Positions 52,196 to 62,211 of a DNA stretch of 64,000 nucleotides are shown one piece after another (position 1 is the first letter of the stretch; each line of letters starts with the position of its first letter). The stretch comes from Oscillospiraceae bacterium (GTDB taxonomy: Bacteria; Bacillota; Clostridia; Oscillospirales; Oscillospiraceae). The stretch is taken from positions 1 to 64,000 of the forward strand of contig JAFVZT010000027.1 in NCBI GenBank assembly GCA_017508045.1, read 5' to 3'. Under the pieces are notes generated by a model that saw nothing but the letters and a program-made list of their open reading frames with translations, did not search any database and had not been told where the DNA came from. Position numbers and translations under genes: made by a program.

Positions 52196-52696
52196 ATGAG
52201 TTTTTGGGACAATGTAAAGAAATTTGCTCAGCCCTATTCCGATGATGATTATGATGATTACGACGAAGAAATAGATGAAGTGGAAGAAGTGCAGCAGCCT
52301 GCTCCCAGAGCTCGCCGTTCTTCTCCCTTTGCAAGCACGCAGGATGATAACGGCAGCTTCGGTGCGTCCGCAGCAGCAAACACCTCTTCTTTTAGCGGTC
52401 AGGTTTTAAATATGGGCCCCGGTAAGCAGGAGGTCGTATTATTCCACGCCAAGACCTTTGACGATGCCGCAAGAGCCGCCGACGAACTGCGCAAGAAGAA
52501 GGCTGTCATCCTCAATATGGAAAATGTGGATAAGTCCCTGACCCGGCGCGTTGTTGACTTCCTTTCCGGAAGCGTCTATGCCTTGGATGGCAGTGTAAAG
52601 AAAATTGCACAGTCTACCTATCTGTTCTGCCCCCACAATATGGATGTTGTGGGTGACCTGGAAAATGTCCAGGGCGAAATTGAAAGCTATCTCTAA
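52196..52696 (+). CDS. sepF: Cell division protein SepF
   Basis: A 166-residue FtsZ-ring membrane tether. An N-terminal amphipathic helix (MSFWDNVKKFAQPY), an acidic linker (about 17-75, rich in Asp, Glu) and the dimeric core (about 78-165: VVLFHAKTFDDAARAADELRKKKAVILNMENV, DFLSGSVYALDGSVKKI). It binds FtsZ and curves membrane at the septum. The ylmG and ylmH genes that often follow are absent. Confidence 0.94.
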   Translation: MSFWDNVKKFAQPYSDDDYDDYDEEIDEVEEVQQPAPRARRSSPFASTQDDNGSFGASAAANTSSFSGQVLNMGPGKQEVVLFHAKTFDDAARAADELRKKKAVILNMENVDKSLTRRVVDFLSGSVYALDGSVKKIAQSTYLFCPHNMDVVGDLENVQGEIESYL

Positions 52697-52726
52697 TATA
52701 AAGAATATAAAGAAAGAGGATACGGT

Positions 52727-53416
52727 ATGTTTACACCGCAACAGATAGATCAAGTTTCCTTTAGTCGTGTCCCCTTTGGCGGCTACGATATACAATCGGT
52801 TGACGAATTTTTGGGTCCTTTGACAGAAGACTACGTCACCTTATATAAGGAAAACGCTTTGCTGAAAAGCAAAATGAAGGTTTTGGTTTCCAAGCTGGAG
52901 GAATACCGCAATAATGAAGCCAGTATGAAGGATGCAATCGTCAACGCACAGAAAACCTGTGATTTGATGGTTAAGGAAGCCGAAGCCAAATGTACCCAAA
53001 TGCTCAACGATGCCAACGCAGCTGCTATGGAGAATGCAAAAAACGCCAACGCATTGATTGCTGCAGAAAATGATCGTGTGGATGAAGCCCGCAGAAATGC
53101 TGCTGCTAAAATTGTGGATCTGCAGGATCAGCTTAAAACTTGCATTCAGGCTTTAGATCGCATTAAAGAAGCCCATCGTCCCTCCCCTGCCACAAACGCC
53201 TCGGGTAATACCGCCTTTGACTATGACCGGACTGAAGGCTCTAACAAAGCTTCGGATGCTATGGCAGATGAGATTTCCGCAAACCTGCAGGCTCTGGTTG
53301 GCACTACAGACGAGGATGCGCCCAAGGCTGAGCCGAAGCATCCTGTTTCGGATACAACCACCAGCAAGTTTACCAATCTTCAGTTTGGTAAAAACTACGA
53401 CCCCACCCATCGCTGA
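52727..53416 (+). CDS. divIVA: DivIVA-family cell division protein
   Basis: A 229-residue coiled-coil protein. The N-terminal membrane-sensing domain MFTPQQIDQVSFSRVPFGGYDIQSVDEFL shows the DivIVA pattern; a long coiled coil spans about 30-145 and the tail is disordered. It localises to curved membranes at septa or poles. The T-box of ileS begins directly after it, the gene order known from other Firmicutes. Confidence 0.9.
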   Translation: MFTPQQIDQVSFSRVPFGGYDIQSVDEFLGPLTEDYVTLYKENALLKSKMKVLVSKLEEYRNNEASMKDAIVNAQKTCDLMVKEAEAKCTQMLNDANAAAMENAKNANALIAAENDRVDEARRNAAAKIVDLQDQLKTCIQALDRIKEAHRPSPATNASGNTAFDYDRTEGSNKASDAMADEISANLQALVGTTDEDAPKAEPKHPVSDTTTSKFTNLQFGKNYDPTHR

Positions 53417-53431
53417 TTGATAAGTATATGC

Positions 53432-53668
53432 TATGATGAGGACAAGCAAGCGTGATCACCGCTTTATAGAGAGCTGCCGGTTGGTGTAAGGCGGCAACGG
53501 CCACTGCTTGTATCCCCTCTGAGCAGCGCACCGAGCCTTTTGCAGGTAGGCTGCGCCGGGTACGCCCGATAAAGCGTAGAAAAGTGCCGGGAAACCGGAA
53601 CGAGAGTGGTACCGCAGAGGTAATTACGCCTTTGTCTCTTGATGAAAGAGGCAAAGGCGTTATTTTTT
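53432..53668 (+). promoter_or_regulatory. T-box leader of ileS (isoleucine specifier AUC)
   Basis: The leader starts GATGAGGACAAG, shows AGAGAG and the stem I loop features, and the specifier ATC at 53512-53514 in TGTATCCCC. The T-box core is GAGTGGTACCGC (53604-53615), and a terminator (stem ACGCCTTTG with TATTTTTT, about 53626-53668) competes with the antiterminator. It turns on ileS when uncharged tRNA-Ile rises. Specifier choice is by position and could be off by a base. Confidence 0.9.
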
Positions 53669-53692
53669 GAATAAACTTGGAGGTATATACCA

Positions 53693-56482
53693 ATGGAGTA
53701 TAAAAATACGATTATCACACCGAAAACCGACTTCCCTATGAAAGCCGGTCTGCCTGCCAGAGAACCGGCTATGCTGCAGCGCTGGCAGGAGCAAAACCTG
53801 TACAGCCTAATGTTGGAAAAGAATAAGGATCTGCCCCCCTTCGTACTGCACGATGGCCCTCCCTTCAGTAACGGCTATATCCATATGGGTCACGCCCTGA
53901 ATAAAGCCCTGAAGGACTTCATTGTCCGCAGCCATGCTATGATGGGCTTCTACACCCCTTATGTTCCCGGCTGGGACAACCACGGTCTGCCCATCGAGCG
54001 TGCTATTGAAACTTCCAAGAAGAAGCTGAACCGGGATATGTCTGTTCCGGAATTCCGCAAGGCCTGTGAAGAATTTGCGCAAGACTTTATCAACAAGCAA
54101 AGAGAAGGCTTCCGCCGTCTTGGTGTTGTTGGTGATTGGGAAAACCCCTACCGCACTATGGATAAGCATTTTGAAGCGCAGGAAGTCAAAGTCTTTGGTC
54201 GGATGTTTGATAAGGGTTATATTTATAAGGGTCTGAAGCCTGTTACCTGGTGTCCTGCCTGTGCAACCGCTGTGGCGGAGGCTGATATTGAGTATAAGGA
54301 TGACCCCTGTACCTCTGTATATGTTAAGTTCCCCATGAAGGATGACTTAGGCAAGCTGTCTGCGTTTGATCTGAGCAAAACCTTCTTCGTCATTTGGACC
54401 ACCACTATCTGGACGCTCCCCGGCAATATGGCGATCTGTCTGCATCCCAGAGACAGCTATGTGTTGGTAAAGGCCGAAAACGGCGAGACCTACATTATGG
54501 CAGAAGCATTAATGGAAAAGACCATGAAGCAGGGTGGCTTTGAAAGCTATGAGGTGCTTGCTTCCTACCCCGGCAGCTTCTTTGAAAATATGCTGGCTCA
54601 GCATCCTTTCCTGAATAAGACCTCCCGTTTGGTGTATGCAGAGTATGTCACAATGGATTCCGGCACAGGCTGCGTACACACAGCTCCCGGCTTTGGCGCG
54701 GACGACTACCAGACCTGCATGCGCTATGGCATGGACTTGGTTGTCCCTGTGGACGACTACGGCCGTCATACCGACTACGCCGGCAAATATGAAGGCATGA
54801 AGACTGAGGAGTCCAATCCCGTCATTCTGGAGGACATGAAGCTCTCCGGTATGCTTTTTGCCGCCGAGGAAATTATCCACTCCTACCCCCACCATGACCG
54901 CTGTAAAAAGCCGGTAATCTTCCGTGCGACCCCCCAGTGGTTCTGCTCCGTAGAATCCTTTAAAAACCAAGCCATTGAAGCAATTGAAAACGTTCAGTGG
55001 TTCCCCGCCTGGGGTGGCGAACGAATGGTAAGTATGATCAAAGAACGCGCCGACTGGTGTATCTCCCGTCAGCGCCGTTGGGGCTTGCCCATTCCCGTAT
55101 TCTACTGTAAGGACTGCTCAAAGCCTGTTTCCACCCCTGCCTCCATTGAAAAAATTTCCAGCCTGTTTGACGAGTTCGGCTCTAATGTCTGGTTTGAAAG
55201 TGACGCTTCCCAGCTGACTCCCGATGGCTTCACCTGCCCCCACTGCGGCGGTACAGCCTTTGAAAAGGAAACCGACACACTGGACTGCTGGTTTGATTCC
55301 GGCTCTACCCACTATGCATCCTTGATGAAGGACACTCCCGAGCTGTGGCCTGCAGATGTATATCTTGAGGGTGCTGACCAGTATCGCGGTTGGTTCCAGT
55401 CCTCCCTGTTAACCTCTGTTGGCGCACTGGATAAGGGCGCACCCTTCAAGCAGGTGCTGACCCACGGCTGGACAGTTGACGGTCAGGGCCGTGCTATGCA
55501 CAAGAGTTTGGGTAATGGCGTCGACCCGGCTGACCTGATTAAGGATTTCGGCGCGGATATTGTCCGTCTGTGGGCTGCTTCCTCTGACTACCACGCTGAT
55601 GTACGTTGCTCTACAGACATTTTCAAGCAGATTGCCCAGAACTATCTGAAGTTCCGCAACACTGCACGCTACTGTCTGGGTAACTTAAATGATTTTGATG
55701 CCGACAATTTGGTTGCAGCCGAGGATTTGGAAGAGCTGGACAGATGGGCATTAACAAAGCTGAATGATTTGATTGTAAGCTGCCGCAAGTCTTATAACAA
55801 CTATGAATTCCATGTTGTTTCCCATGCAATCAACGATTTCTGTGTTGTTGAGCTGTCTTCGTTCTATCTGGACATCATCAAAGACCGTTTGTATTGTGAG
55901 GAAAAGGATGGCCTGCGCCGTCGTTCCGCACAAACAGCACTGTTCCTGATTGTGGATGCTATGGCGAAGCTGTTTGCCCCCATCCTTGCCTTTACCTGTG
56001 ATGAAATTTGGCAAGCAATGCCCCATCGTCAATGTGATGATGTGCGGAACATTTTACTGAACCAGATGCCTGTAGATATGGCAGCTTATGTTCTGCCGGA
56101 TGAAACTATGGCAAAATGGGATACAATTATGAAGCTGCGTCAGGATGTTAACGGCGTTCTGGAGCTTGCCAGAGCTGATAAGCGCATCGGTAAGGCATTG
56201 GAAGCCCATGTCAGCCTGCAGACCGAGGACACCACGCTTTTGGAAGCTTGCAAGGATATTAACCTGTCTGAAATTTGCATTGTTTCCTCCTGTGACTGGG
56301 AAACTGTGGCCGAGGGCGCAACCGTTGCCACCGGCACAAATCTGCCCCAGCTGACGGTAGGTGTTACCGAAGCCCGTGGCGAAAAGTGTCCCCGCTGCTG
56401 GATGCACTCTCTGCAGGCAAACAGCGAAGGTCTCTGCCCCCGTTGTGCCGCCGTTATCAGCACAATGGATTTGGAAATCTGA
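53693..56482 (+). CDS. ileS: Isoleucyl-tRNA synthetase
   Basis: A 929-residue class Ia enzyme with an editing domain. HIGH motif is GYIHMGHALNKAL (about 61-73). The second motif reads GRAMHKSLGNGVDP in place of the usual GRKMSKSLGN, so the signature lysine before Met and the first Ser are replaced by Ala and His; the catalytic KS is kept. The C-terminal zinc site has CPRC twice (about 894-897 and 914-917). Editing motifs VIWTTTIWTLPGN are present. Controlled by the T-box upstream. Confidence 0.95.
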   Translation: MEYKNTIITPKTDFPMKAGLPAREPAMLQRWQEQNLYSLMLEKNKDLPPFVLHDGPPFSNGYIHMGHALNKALKDFIVRSHAMMGFYTPYVPGWDNHGLPIERAIETSKKKLNRDMSVPEFRKACEEFAQDFINKQREGFRRLGVVGDWENPYRTMDKHFEAQEVKVFGRMFDKGYIYKGLKPVTWCPACATAVAEADIEYKDDPCTSVYVKFPMKDDLGKLSAFDLSKTFFVIWTTTIWTLPGNMAICLHPRDSYVLVKAENGETYIMAEALMEKTMKQGGFESYEVLASYPGSFFENMLAQHPFLNKTSRLVYAEYVTMDSGTGCVHTAPGFGADDYQTCMRYGMDLVVPVDDYGRHTDYAGKYEGMKTEESNPVILEDMKLSGMLFAAEEIIHSYPHHDRCKKPVIFRATPQWFCSVESFKNQAIEAIENVQWFPAWGGERMVSMIKERADWCISRQRRWGLPIPVFYCKDCSKPVSTPASIEKISSLFDEFGSNVWFESDASQLTPDGFTCPHCGGTAFEKETDTLDCWFDSGSTHYASLMKDTPELWPADVYLEGADQYRGWFQSSLLTSVGALDKGAPFKQVLTHGWTVDGQGRAMHKSLGNGVDPADLIKDFGADIVRLWAASSDYHADVRCSTDIFKQIAQNYLKFRNTARYCLGNLNDFDADNLVAAEDLEELDRWALTKLNDLIVSCRKSYNNYEFHVVSHAINDFCVVELSSFYLDIIKDRLYCEEKDGLRRRSAQTALFLIVDAMAKLFAPILAFTCDEIWQAMPHRQCDDVRNILLNQMPVDMAAYVLPDETMAKWDTIMKLRQDVNGVLELARADKRIGKALEAHVSLQTEDTTLLEACKDINLSEICIVSSCDWETVAEGATVATGTNLPQLTVGVTEARGEKCPRCWMHSLQANSEGLCPRCAAVISTMDLEI

Positions 56483-56490
56483 TATCTCAT

Positions 56491-56526
56491 AAAAAAGCTC
56501 AGCCCTTTGTAAGGGCTGAGCTTTTT
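56491..56526. terminator. Bidirectional terminator between ileS and hisIE
   Basis: A stem of about 16 bp, AAAAAAGCTCAGCCCTT with its complement, has A- and T-runs on both arms and overlaps the hisIE stop codon by two bases. Confidence 0.85.
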
Positions 56527-57175
56527 ATTTGGTCATTTTTTCCTGTTTAACCTTGTGGTCAATTACATGCCGCGAAGCAAGCTCTTTATGAATATCCTCC
56601 AAGGAAATACCAGCCTGAGTCATTAATACCATAACATGATAAGCCAGGTCCGCAATCTCATAAATTGTTTCTGCCTTGTCCTCTGCCTTGGCAGCAATGA
56701 TTACCTCGGTAGATTCCTCACCCACCTTCTTGAGAATTTTATCAAGTCCTTTTTCAAACAGATAGGTGGTGTAAGAGCCTTCCTTTTTATCGGTCTTGCG
56801 TCCTTCAATCAGCTTCATTAAGCCCTCATAGGAAAACTCCTTCCGGGTTTCGCTTTCCCAAACCGGATTGGTAAAGCAGGAATGTGTTCCGGTATGGCAG
56901 GCCGGTCCTTCCGGTTCAACCACAACCACAAGGGCATCCTGGTCGCAGTCAGCGGTAATGGACACAATGTTTTGATAATTTCCGCTTGTCTCCCCTTTCA
57001 GCCACAATTCCTGACGGGAGCGACTGTAAAAGCAGGTGCGCTCTTTTTCCATAGAAATTTGCAGGCTTTCCCTATTCATATAGGCAAGGGTCAGTACTTC
57101 CTTTGTGACAGCATCTACTACAATTGCAGGAATTAATCCCTTTTCGTCAAATTTTAGTGTTTCAATATCAATCAT
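56525..57175 (-). CDS. hisIE: Bifunctional phosphoribosyl-AMP cyclohydrolase/phosphoribosyl-ATP pyrophosphatase
   Basis: A 216-residue fusion for histidine steps 2 and 3. HisI part (about 1-110) with [39 protein letters not shown] and the zinc CHTGTHSCF. HisE part (about 118-205) with [26 protein letters not shown]. Last gene of the his operon, 11 bases after hisF. Confidence 0.95.
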   Translation of the reverse strand: MIDIETLKFDEKGLIPAIVVDAVTKEVLTLAYMNRESLQISMEKERTCFYSRSRQELWLKGETSGNYQNIVSITADCDQDALVVVVEPEGPACHTGTHSCFTNPVWESETRKEFSYEGLMKLIEGRKTDKKEGSYTTYLFEKGLDKILKKVGEESTEVIIAAKAEDKAETIYEIADLAYHVMVLMTQAGISLEDIHKELASRHVIDHKVKQEKMTK

Positions 57176-57186
57176 ACTACATCTCC

Positions 57187-57945
57187 TTATATTCGTGCAG
57201 GAATCCCCTGCTTTGCCATTTCCTTTTTCAAATCCTGTATCTTTACTTGCCCAAAGTGGAAGATTGATGCTGCCAATCCCGCATCAACACCGGGCAGCTC
57301 GTTAAACAGTTTTATGAAATCTTCAATACAGCCTGCTCCTCCTGAAGCAATTACCGGCACAGATACCGCATCACAAACCGCACGCAGCATTTGAAGATCA
57401 AAGCCGCCCCGGACACCGTCAGTATCGATGGAGTTTACTACTACCTCGCCTGCGCCGTTATCCACACACCGACGTATCCAGTCAATTGCCTCCATACCGG
57501 TATTTTCCCTTCCGCCCTTGGCAAAAACCCGAAATACGCCGTCTACGCGCTTCACATCCGCTGATAACACAACACATTGGTTGCCGTAGCGCTTCGCAGC
57601 CTCATAAACCAGATCCGGATTTCGGATTGCGCCGGAATTTACGCTGACTTTATCGGCACCGCATTTTAAAACCCGGTCAAAATCCGCAAGAGAGTTAATA
57701 CCGCCGCCGACAGTTAAGGGAATAAATACGGATTTTGCCGTCTGGCGAAGAATTTCTGTAAACAAGCCACGTCCCTCAGCCGATGCGGTAATATCATAAA
57801 AAACCAATTCATCCGCACCGGCACCGGAATAGTATTCTGCCAAAGAAACCGGGCTGGACACATCGTTTAAGCCCTGAAAATTTATGCCCTTAACTACCCG
57901 TCCGTCCTTTACATCCAGGCAGGGAATTATTCGTTTTGTAATCAT
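57187..57945 (-). CDS. hisF: Imidazole glycerol phosphate synthase, cyclase subunit
   Basis: A 252-residue TIM barrel making IGP and AICAR with HisH. Catalytic Asp11 lies in [13 protein letters not shown] and the second Asp in [13 protein letters not shown] (about residue 130). Start overlaps the hisA stop by 4 bases. Confidence 0.95.
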   Translation of the reverse strand: MITKRIIPCLDVKDGRVVKGINFQGLNDVSSPVSLAEYYSGAGADELVFYDITASAEGRGLFTEILRQTAKSVFIPLTVGGGINSLADFDRVLKCGADKVSVNSGAIRNPDLVYEAAKRYGNQCVVLSADVKRVDGVFRVFAKGGRENTGMEAIDWIRRCVDNGAGEVVVNSIDTDGVRGGFDLQMLRAVCDAVSVPVIASGGAGCIEDFIKLFNELPGVDAGLAASIFHFGQVKIQDLKKEMAKQGIPARI

Positions 57946-58655
57946 TTCGCCACCTCGATTGCCTGTTTAAGGGCAATCGCGCCTGTGTAATAGGCCTTGC
58001 CCACAATGGCGCCATGTATATTTAGTTTTGTAAGGCGCTGAATATCTTCAATGGAGGACATACCTCCGGATGCAATAATATTTATACCCAATTGGTTTGA
58101 CAGTTCTTTGTAAAGCGCATCGTTTGGACCTTGCATTGCCCCGTCACGAGAGATGTCTGTACAAATCAGTGTCTTAACTCCAATTGCATCCATTTGGCGG
58201 CAAAACTCATAGGCCTCAAGGTCGCTTTTTTGCGTCCAACCCTTAATGGCCACATATCCGTCGCGGATGTCAACGCCTACCGCAATTTTATTACCATAGG
58301 CAGCTACAGCGCACCGGAGGAATTCCCGATCCGTTACCGCCGCAGTGCCTAAAATCACACGGTCCAAGCCTGCATCTAAATAGCATCTGACAACATCCAT
58401 ATTTCGGATTCCGCCGCCAACTTGGCAGAACAAGCCTGTTTTCTCTTTAATGCGGCAAATAACGTCCAAATTCGGTGTCGTACCGGTTTTTGCACCTTCC
58501 AAGTCCACCATATGGATATGGGTCGCGCCCTGATTCTGAAAATCTACCGCAACCTCAGCCGGGTCATTGCTGTATACCGTCATTTGAGCATAGTCGCCCT
58601 TATATAAACGGACGGCCTTTCTCTCGTATAAATCAATTGCCGGATAAATTATCAT
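57942..58655 (-). CDS. hisA: ProFAR isomerase (phosphoribosylformimino-AICAR isomerase)
   Basis: A 237-residue TIM barrel. Asp8 in YPAIDLYERKAVRLYKGD and the second catalytic Asp in CTDISRDGAMQGPN (about residue 130). Acts before HisHF. It starts 2 bases before the 3' end of the preceding gene's intergenic gap; hisH ends at 58658. Confidence 0.95.
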   Translation of the reverse strand: MIIYPAIDLYERKAVRLYKGDYAQMTVYSNDPAEVAVDFQNQGATHIHMVDLEGAKTGTTPNLDVICRIKEKTGLFCQVGGGIRNMDVVRCYLDAGLDRVILGTAAVTDREFLRCAVAAYGNKIAVGVDIRDGYVAIKGWTQKSDLEAYEFCRQMDAIGVKTLICTDISRDGAMQGPNDALYKELSNQLGINIIASGGMSSIEDIQRLTKLNIHGAIVGKAYYTGAIALKQAIEVAK

Positions 58656-58657
58656 AT

Positions 58658-59275
58658 CTACACCTTCATTTCGGTAAATGCACGCAATATCTCAAGACCG
58701 ACCCTGCCGCTTTTTTCCGGATGGAATTGACAGCCGAAAATATTATCCTTCTCTACTGCCGCAGTGAGCATTGCCCCATATTCCGCCGTTGCAATGGTAT
58801 GCTCTGTGCACCGTGCTGCGTAGAAGGAATGGACAAAATAAACATAATCGTCGTCTTGTACATTTTGCAACAGCTTGCTTTGTTTTTGAATGGTTAGCGC
58901 GTTCCAGCCCATATGGGGTATTTTTAAGCCAGTCGGAATGACCTCAGATATGGGTCTGATCTCACCGGGAATTAACCCTAAGCCCTGGTGACAGCCGTAC
59001 TCATATCCCTTATCGAACAAAAGCTGCATACCCAGGCAAATGCCCAAAAGAGGCTTTCCTGCATTGGCTTGCGCAACGACTTCTTCTGCCAAGCCGGTAT
59101 CTGAGAGCTTTTGTGCTGCGTCTCCAAAAGCACCCACACCGGGAAGCAGCAGCTTATCCGCACTGCGAAGGACATCCTTATCTGCTGTTACCGTAACCTC
59201 TGCACCGATTGCGTGAAAGGACTGCTCTAAAGAAAATAAATTGCCTACACCGTAATCAACAATGGCAATCATCAC
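58658..59275 (-). CDS. hisH: Imidazole glycerol phosphate synthase, glutaminase subunit
   Basis: A 205-residue class I glutamine amidotransferase feeding ammonia to HisF. The nucleophile Cys lies in LGICLGMQLLF (about 77-87) and the His/Glu pair in GCQFHPEKSG (about 186-195). Start overlaps the hisB stop by 4 bases. Confidence 0.95.
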   Translation of the reverse strand: MMIAIVDYGVGNLFSLEQSFHAIGAEVTVTADKDVLRSADKLLLPGVGAFGDAAQKLSDTGLAEEVVAQANAGKPLLGICLGMQLLFDKGYEYGCHQGLGLIPGEIRPISEVIPTGLKIPHMGWNALTIQKQSKLLQNVQDDDYVYFVHSFYAARCTEHTIATAEYGAMLTAAVEKDNIFGCQFHPEKSGRVGLEILRAFTEMKV

Positions 59276-59859
59276 AAAACTCCTTTGGTAGAGGGTATCT
59301 CATCGGCATAGCACGGATCAATGGAAACAGCTTCTTTTAATGTTCTGGCAACTGACTTAAACGCGCCCTCGATAATATGGTGTGAATTACTGCCGGATAA
59401 CTGGCGGATGTGCAGGGTTGCACCTGCATTACGGACAAAGCCCCAGAAAAACTCCTCCACAAGCTCCGTATCAAAGTTGCCCACTTTTTGTGTTGGGATT
59501 TCCAGGCCATATCCCAAATAGCATCTTCCGGACAGATCTGCGGCAGACAGTATTAGTGCTTCATCCATAGGCAGTGTGGTATCACCGTAGCGGAGAATTC
59601 CCCTCTTGTCCCCCAGCGCATCAGCAAAGGCTTGTCCCAAAACAATGCCGACATCCTCAACCGTGTGGTGATCGTCCACATAGGTATCTCCGGTGCAGGT
59701 CAGTTCCATATCAAACCGCCCGTGCTTTGCAAAAAGAGTTAACATATGGTCTAAAAAACCACAGCCTGTATGAATCCTACCGGCCCCCCTGCCATCCAAA
59801 TTCAGGGTCAGGGTGATATCCGTCTCACCGGTTTTTCGTGTAATCGTTGAAGTTCTCAT
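59272..59859 (-). CDS. hisB: Imidazoleglycerol-phosphate dehydratase
   Basis: A 195-residue Mn-dependent dehydratase without the phosphatase half found in E. coli HisB. Motifs GCGFLDHMLTLFAKHG (about 33-48), DDHHTVEDVGIVLGQA (about 61-76) and LSGSNSHHIIEGAFK (about 155-169) carry the metal histidines. Start overlaps the hisC stop by 4 bases. The histidinol-phosphate phosphatase needed for the pathway is not in the window. Confidence 0.95.
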   Translation of the reverse strand: MRTSTITRKTGETDITLTLNLDGRGAGRIHTGCGFLDHMLTLFAKHGRFDMELTCTGDTYVDDHHTVEDVGIVLGQAFADALGDKRGILRYGDTTLPMDEALILSAADLSGRCYLGYGLEIPTQKVGNFDTELVEEFFWGFVRNAGATLHIRQLSGSNSHHIIEGAFKSVARTLKEAVSIDPCYADEIPSTKGVL

Positions 59860-60920
59860 ATATATTCCTCCAAAATTTTGCAGACAGCGCTTGTTAAGCT
59901 TTCCATCTCCTGCCTTGTTCCAATTGTAATACGGACAAAGGGCTTTAACCGCGGAGTATCAAAATAACGAACCAAAATACCTTTTTCCTTTAATGCTTTA
60001 TACAAGTCTGCTCCGGAAATTCGGTGGTGACCTGCAAGAATAAAATTGGTATTGGAATTAAGAACTGTAAAGCCCAATTTTTTTAATTCCATAGTTGTAC
60101 ATTGCCGATTCTCTACAATTTTTTTACAGTTTTCCCGGGTGTACTCCTCGTCCAGCAATGCGCCAAGACCTGCCGCCATAGTCATACTATTTACATTATA
60201 AGGGTTAATGGAATATTTTGCCATACGTAAATCCGCAATTAACGCTTCATTTCCAAAAATCATACCCAATCGCCCACCTGCCAAGGATCTGGATTTGGAA
60301 AAAGTTTGAGTCACAAGCAGGTTATCATATCGGTCAATTAAAGAAACTGCACTTTGACCGCCAAAATCAATATACGCCTCATCGATTACCACAACATTAT
60401 CCGGGTTGCTTTTTACAATTTCCTCAATTGCGTCAAGACCCAGATAGTGACCGGTTGGTGCATTGGGGTTGGCAATAAAAACAGTTTTGCCGGTGTTTCG
60501 GTACTCCTGCGGATTGACAGTAAAATCATCCTGTAATGGGATTTGTGTGTAAGGTACTGACAAAAACTGGGCAAACACCTTATAAAACCCATAGGTAATA
60601 TCCGGAAATACAGCAGGGGTATTTGCATCGCAAAAGCACATAAACGCAAGAAACAAAACCTCGTCCGAACCGTTTCCAAACAAAACCTGGGTAGGCTTCA
60701 TACCGTAAAGCTCGGCAATTTTTTTGGTTATTTCTGTACAGTCCGGGTCTGAATAAAGCTGCAAAGATTGTGCGGCTTTTTGGGCGTATTCCTGCGCCCT
60801 GGGGGAAGGCGGAAAGGGAGATTCGTTTGTATTGAGCTTTATGTAGCTTCTTTCACGGGGCTGCTCGCCAGGAACATATGGCTTTAAATCGCTGTATTTT
60901 GGACTCATATAACGGCTCAT
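59856..60920 (-). CDS. hisC: Histidinol-phosphate aminotransferase
   Basis: A 354-residue fold type I PLP enzyme. The PLP lysine lies in QTFSKSRSLAGGRLG (about 215-229). NPNAPTGHYL (about 150) and VVIDEAYIDFGG supply the cofactor-binding Asn and Asp. The start overlaps the hisD stop by 4 bases. Confidence 0.94.
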   Translation of the reverse strand: MSRYMSPKYSDLKPYVPGEQPRERSYIKLNTNESPFPPSPRAQEYAQKAAQSLQLYSDPDCTEITKKIAELYGMKPTQVLFGNGSDEVLFLAFMCFCDANTPAVFPDITYGFYKVFAQFLSVPYTQIPLQDDFTVNPQEYRNTGKTVFIANPNAPTGHYLGLDAIEEIVKSNPDNVVVIDEAYIDFGGQSAVSLIDRYDNLLVTQTFSKSRSLAGGRLGMIFGNEALIADLRMAKYSINPYNVNSMTMAAGLGALLDEEYTRENCKKIVENRQCTTMELKKLGFTVLNSNTNFILAGHHRISGADLYKALKEKGILVRYFDTPRLKPFVRITIGTRQEMESLTSAVCKILEEYI

Positions 60921-62197
60921 GAATCTTCCTCCAAGCGGATGGTTGCGCTTTGGGCGTGGGCAGTTAGACCCTCCGTTTGCGCAAAACGAGCAACATCCAA
61001 GGCAACCTTTTTTAAAGCATCCGCAGTATAGTATGTATATTGGGTTTTCTTAACAAAATCATCAACAGACAAGGGGCTTGAAAACCGTGCCGTTCCGCTG
61101 GTGGGCAATGTGTGATTTGGTCCTGCCAGATAATCGCCCAATGCCTCCGGGCAATATTTCCCCATAAACACAGAGCCTGCGTGACGGATTTTATCCAAAT
61201 AATCAAAAGGATTGTCAACGCACAGCTCCAGATGCTCCGGAGCGATTGTATTGGCAATTTCGATAGCCGCATCCAATGTATCTGCAACAATAATTTTACC
61301 GTTTTGGTTGATAGACTCCCGGGCAATTTCCTGTCTTTCCAGGCACTTTAGCTGCATCTCCAACTGTTCCTGCACAGCCTTTGCCAAAACAATAGAATCT
61401 GTAACCAATACCGCGCTGGCAAGCCTATCGTGTTCTGCCTGTGACAATAAATCTGCAGCCACATAAGAAGGATTTGAGCTGCCGTCTGCAACTATCAAAA
61501 TTTCGCTGGGGCCGGCAATCATATCGATGGCTACCTTCCCAAAGACCTGCCGTTTCGCCTCAGCAACAAAAGCATTTCCTGGGCCGACGATTTTATCTAC
61601 CGCAGGAATGCTTTGTGTTCCGTAAGCAAGTGCTGCTACCGCCTGGGCACCACCTACCTTAAAGATCCGGTCAATTCCCGCAATTTTAGCCGCAGCCAAA
61701 ATCGCAGGGTTTACCTTGCCGTCCTTCCCGGGAGGGGTTACCATTACAATCTCACCGCAACCGGCTATTTTAGCGGGGATGCTGTCCATTAACACGGTAG
61801 ATGGATATGCCGCTGTGCCGCCCGGAACATAGATGCCCACGCGGTCCATGGGGATTATTTTTTGTCCCATAACCACACCGTCGGTATCGTTTATGATAAA
61901 GCTGTTGCGAACCTGACAGCTGTGGTATTTACGGATGTTGGCCGCTGCGGATTCCAATATGCGGATGAACTCCGGGTCTACGCTTTCAAATGCTTCTGTA
62001 AGCTCCTGCTCGCTGACTTCCAATGAAGAAATGCAGGCATTATCAAAACGCGCACAATAAGCATACAAGGCATTATCGCCATTTGTTTTAACATTGTCGA
62101 TAATTTCTCTGACAATTGAAGTAACGTCAACCTTTGGCTCCACACGGGCAAAAATCTCATCCATATCGGTTTGACTGTAGGGCAAGATTCGAATCAT
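60917..62197 (-). CDS. hisD: Histidinol dehydrogenase
   Basis: A 426-residue zinc enzyme that oxidises histidinol to histidine in two NAD-dependent steps. Motifs VGGAQAVAALAYGT, VGPGNAFVAEAKR, AGPSEILIVAD and the Glu-His pair in TIAPEHLEL (about 321-329) are complete. It is 14 bases after hisG. Confidence 0.95.
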   Translation of the reverse strand: MIRILPYSQTDMDEIFARVEPKVDVTSIVREIIDNVKTNGDNALYAYCARFDNACISSLEVSEQELTEAFESVDPEFIRILESAAANIRKYHSCQVRNSFIINDTDGVVMGQKIIPMDRVGIYVPGGTAAYPSTVLMDSIPAKIAGCGEIVMVTPPGKDGKVNPAILAAAKIAGIDRIFKVGGAQAVAALAYGTQSIPAVDKIVGPGNAFVAEAKRQVFGKVAIDMIAGPSEILIVADGSSNPSYVAADLLSQAEHDRLASAVLVTDSIVLAKAVQEQLEMQLKCLERQEIARESINQNGKIIVADTLDAAIEIANTIAPEHLELCVDNPFDYLDKIRHAGSVFMGKYCPEALGDYLAGPNHTLPTSGTARFSSPLSVDDFVKKTQYTYYTADALKKVALDVARFAQTEGLTAHAQSATIRLEEDS

Positions 62198-62211
62198 AGT
62201 TTACTCCTCTT

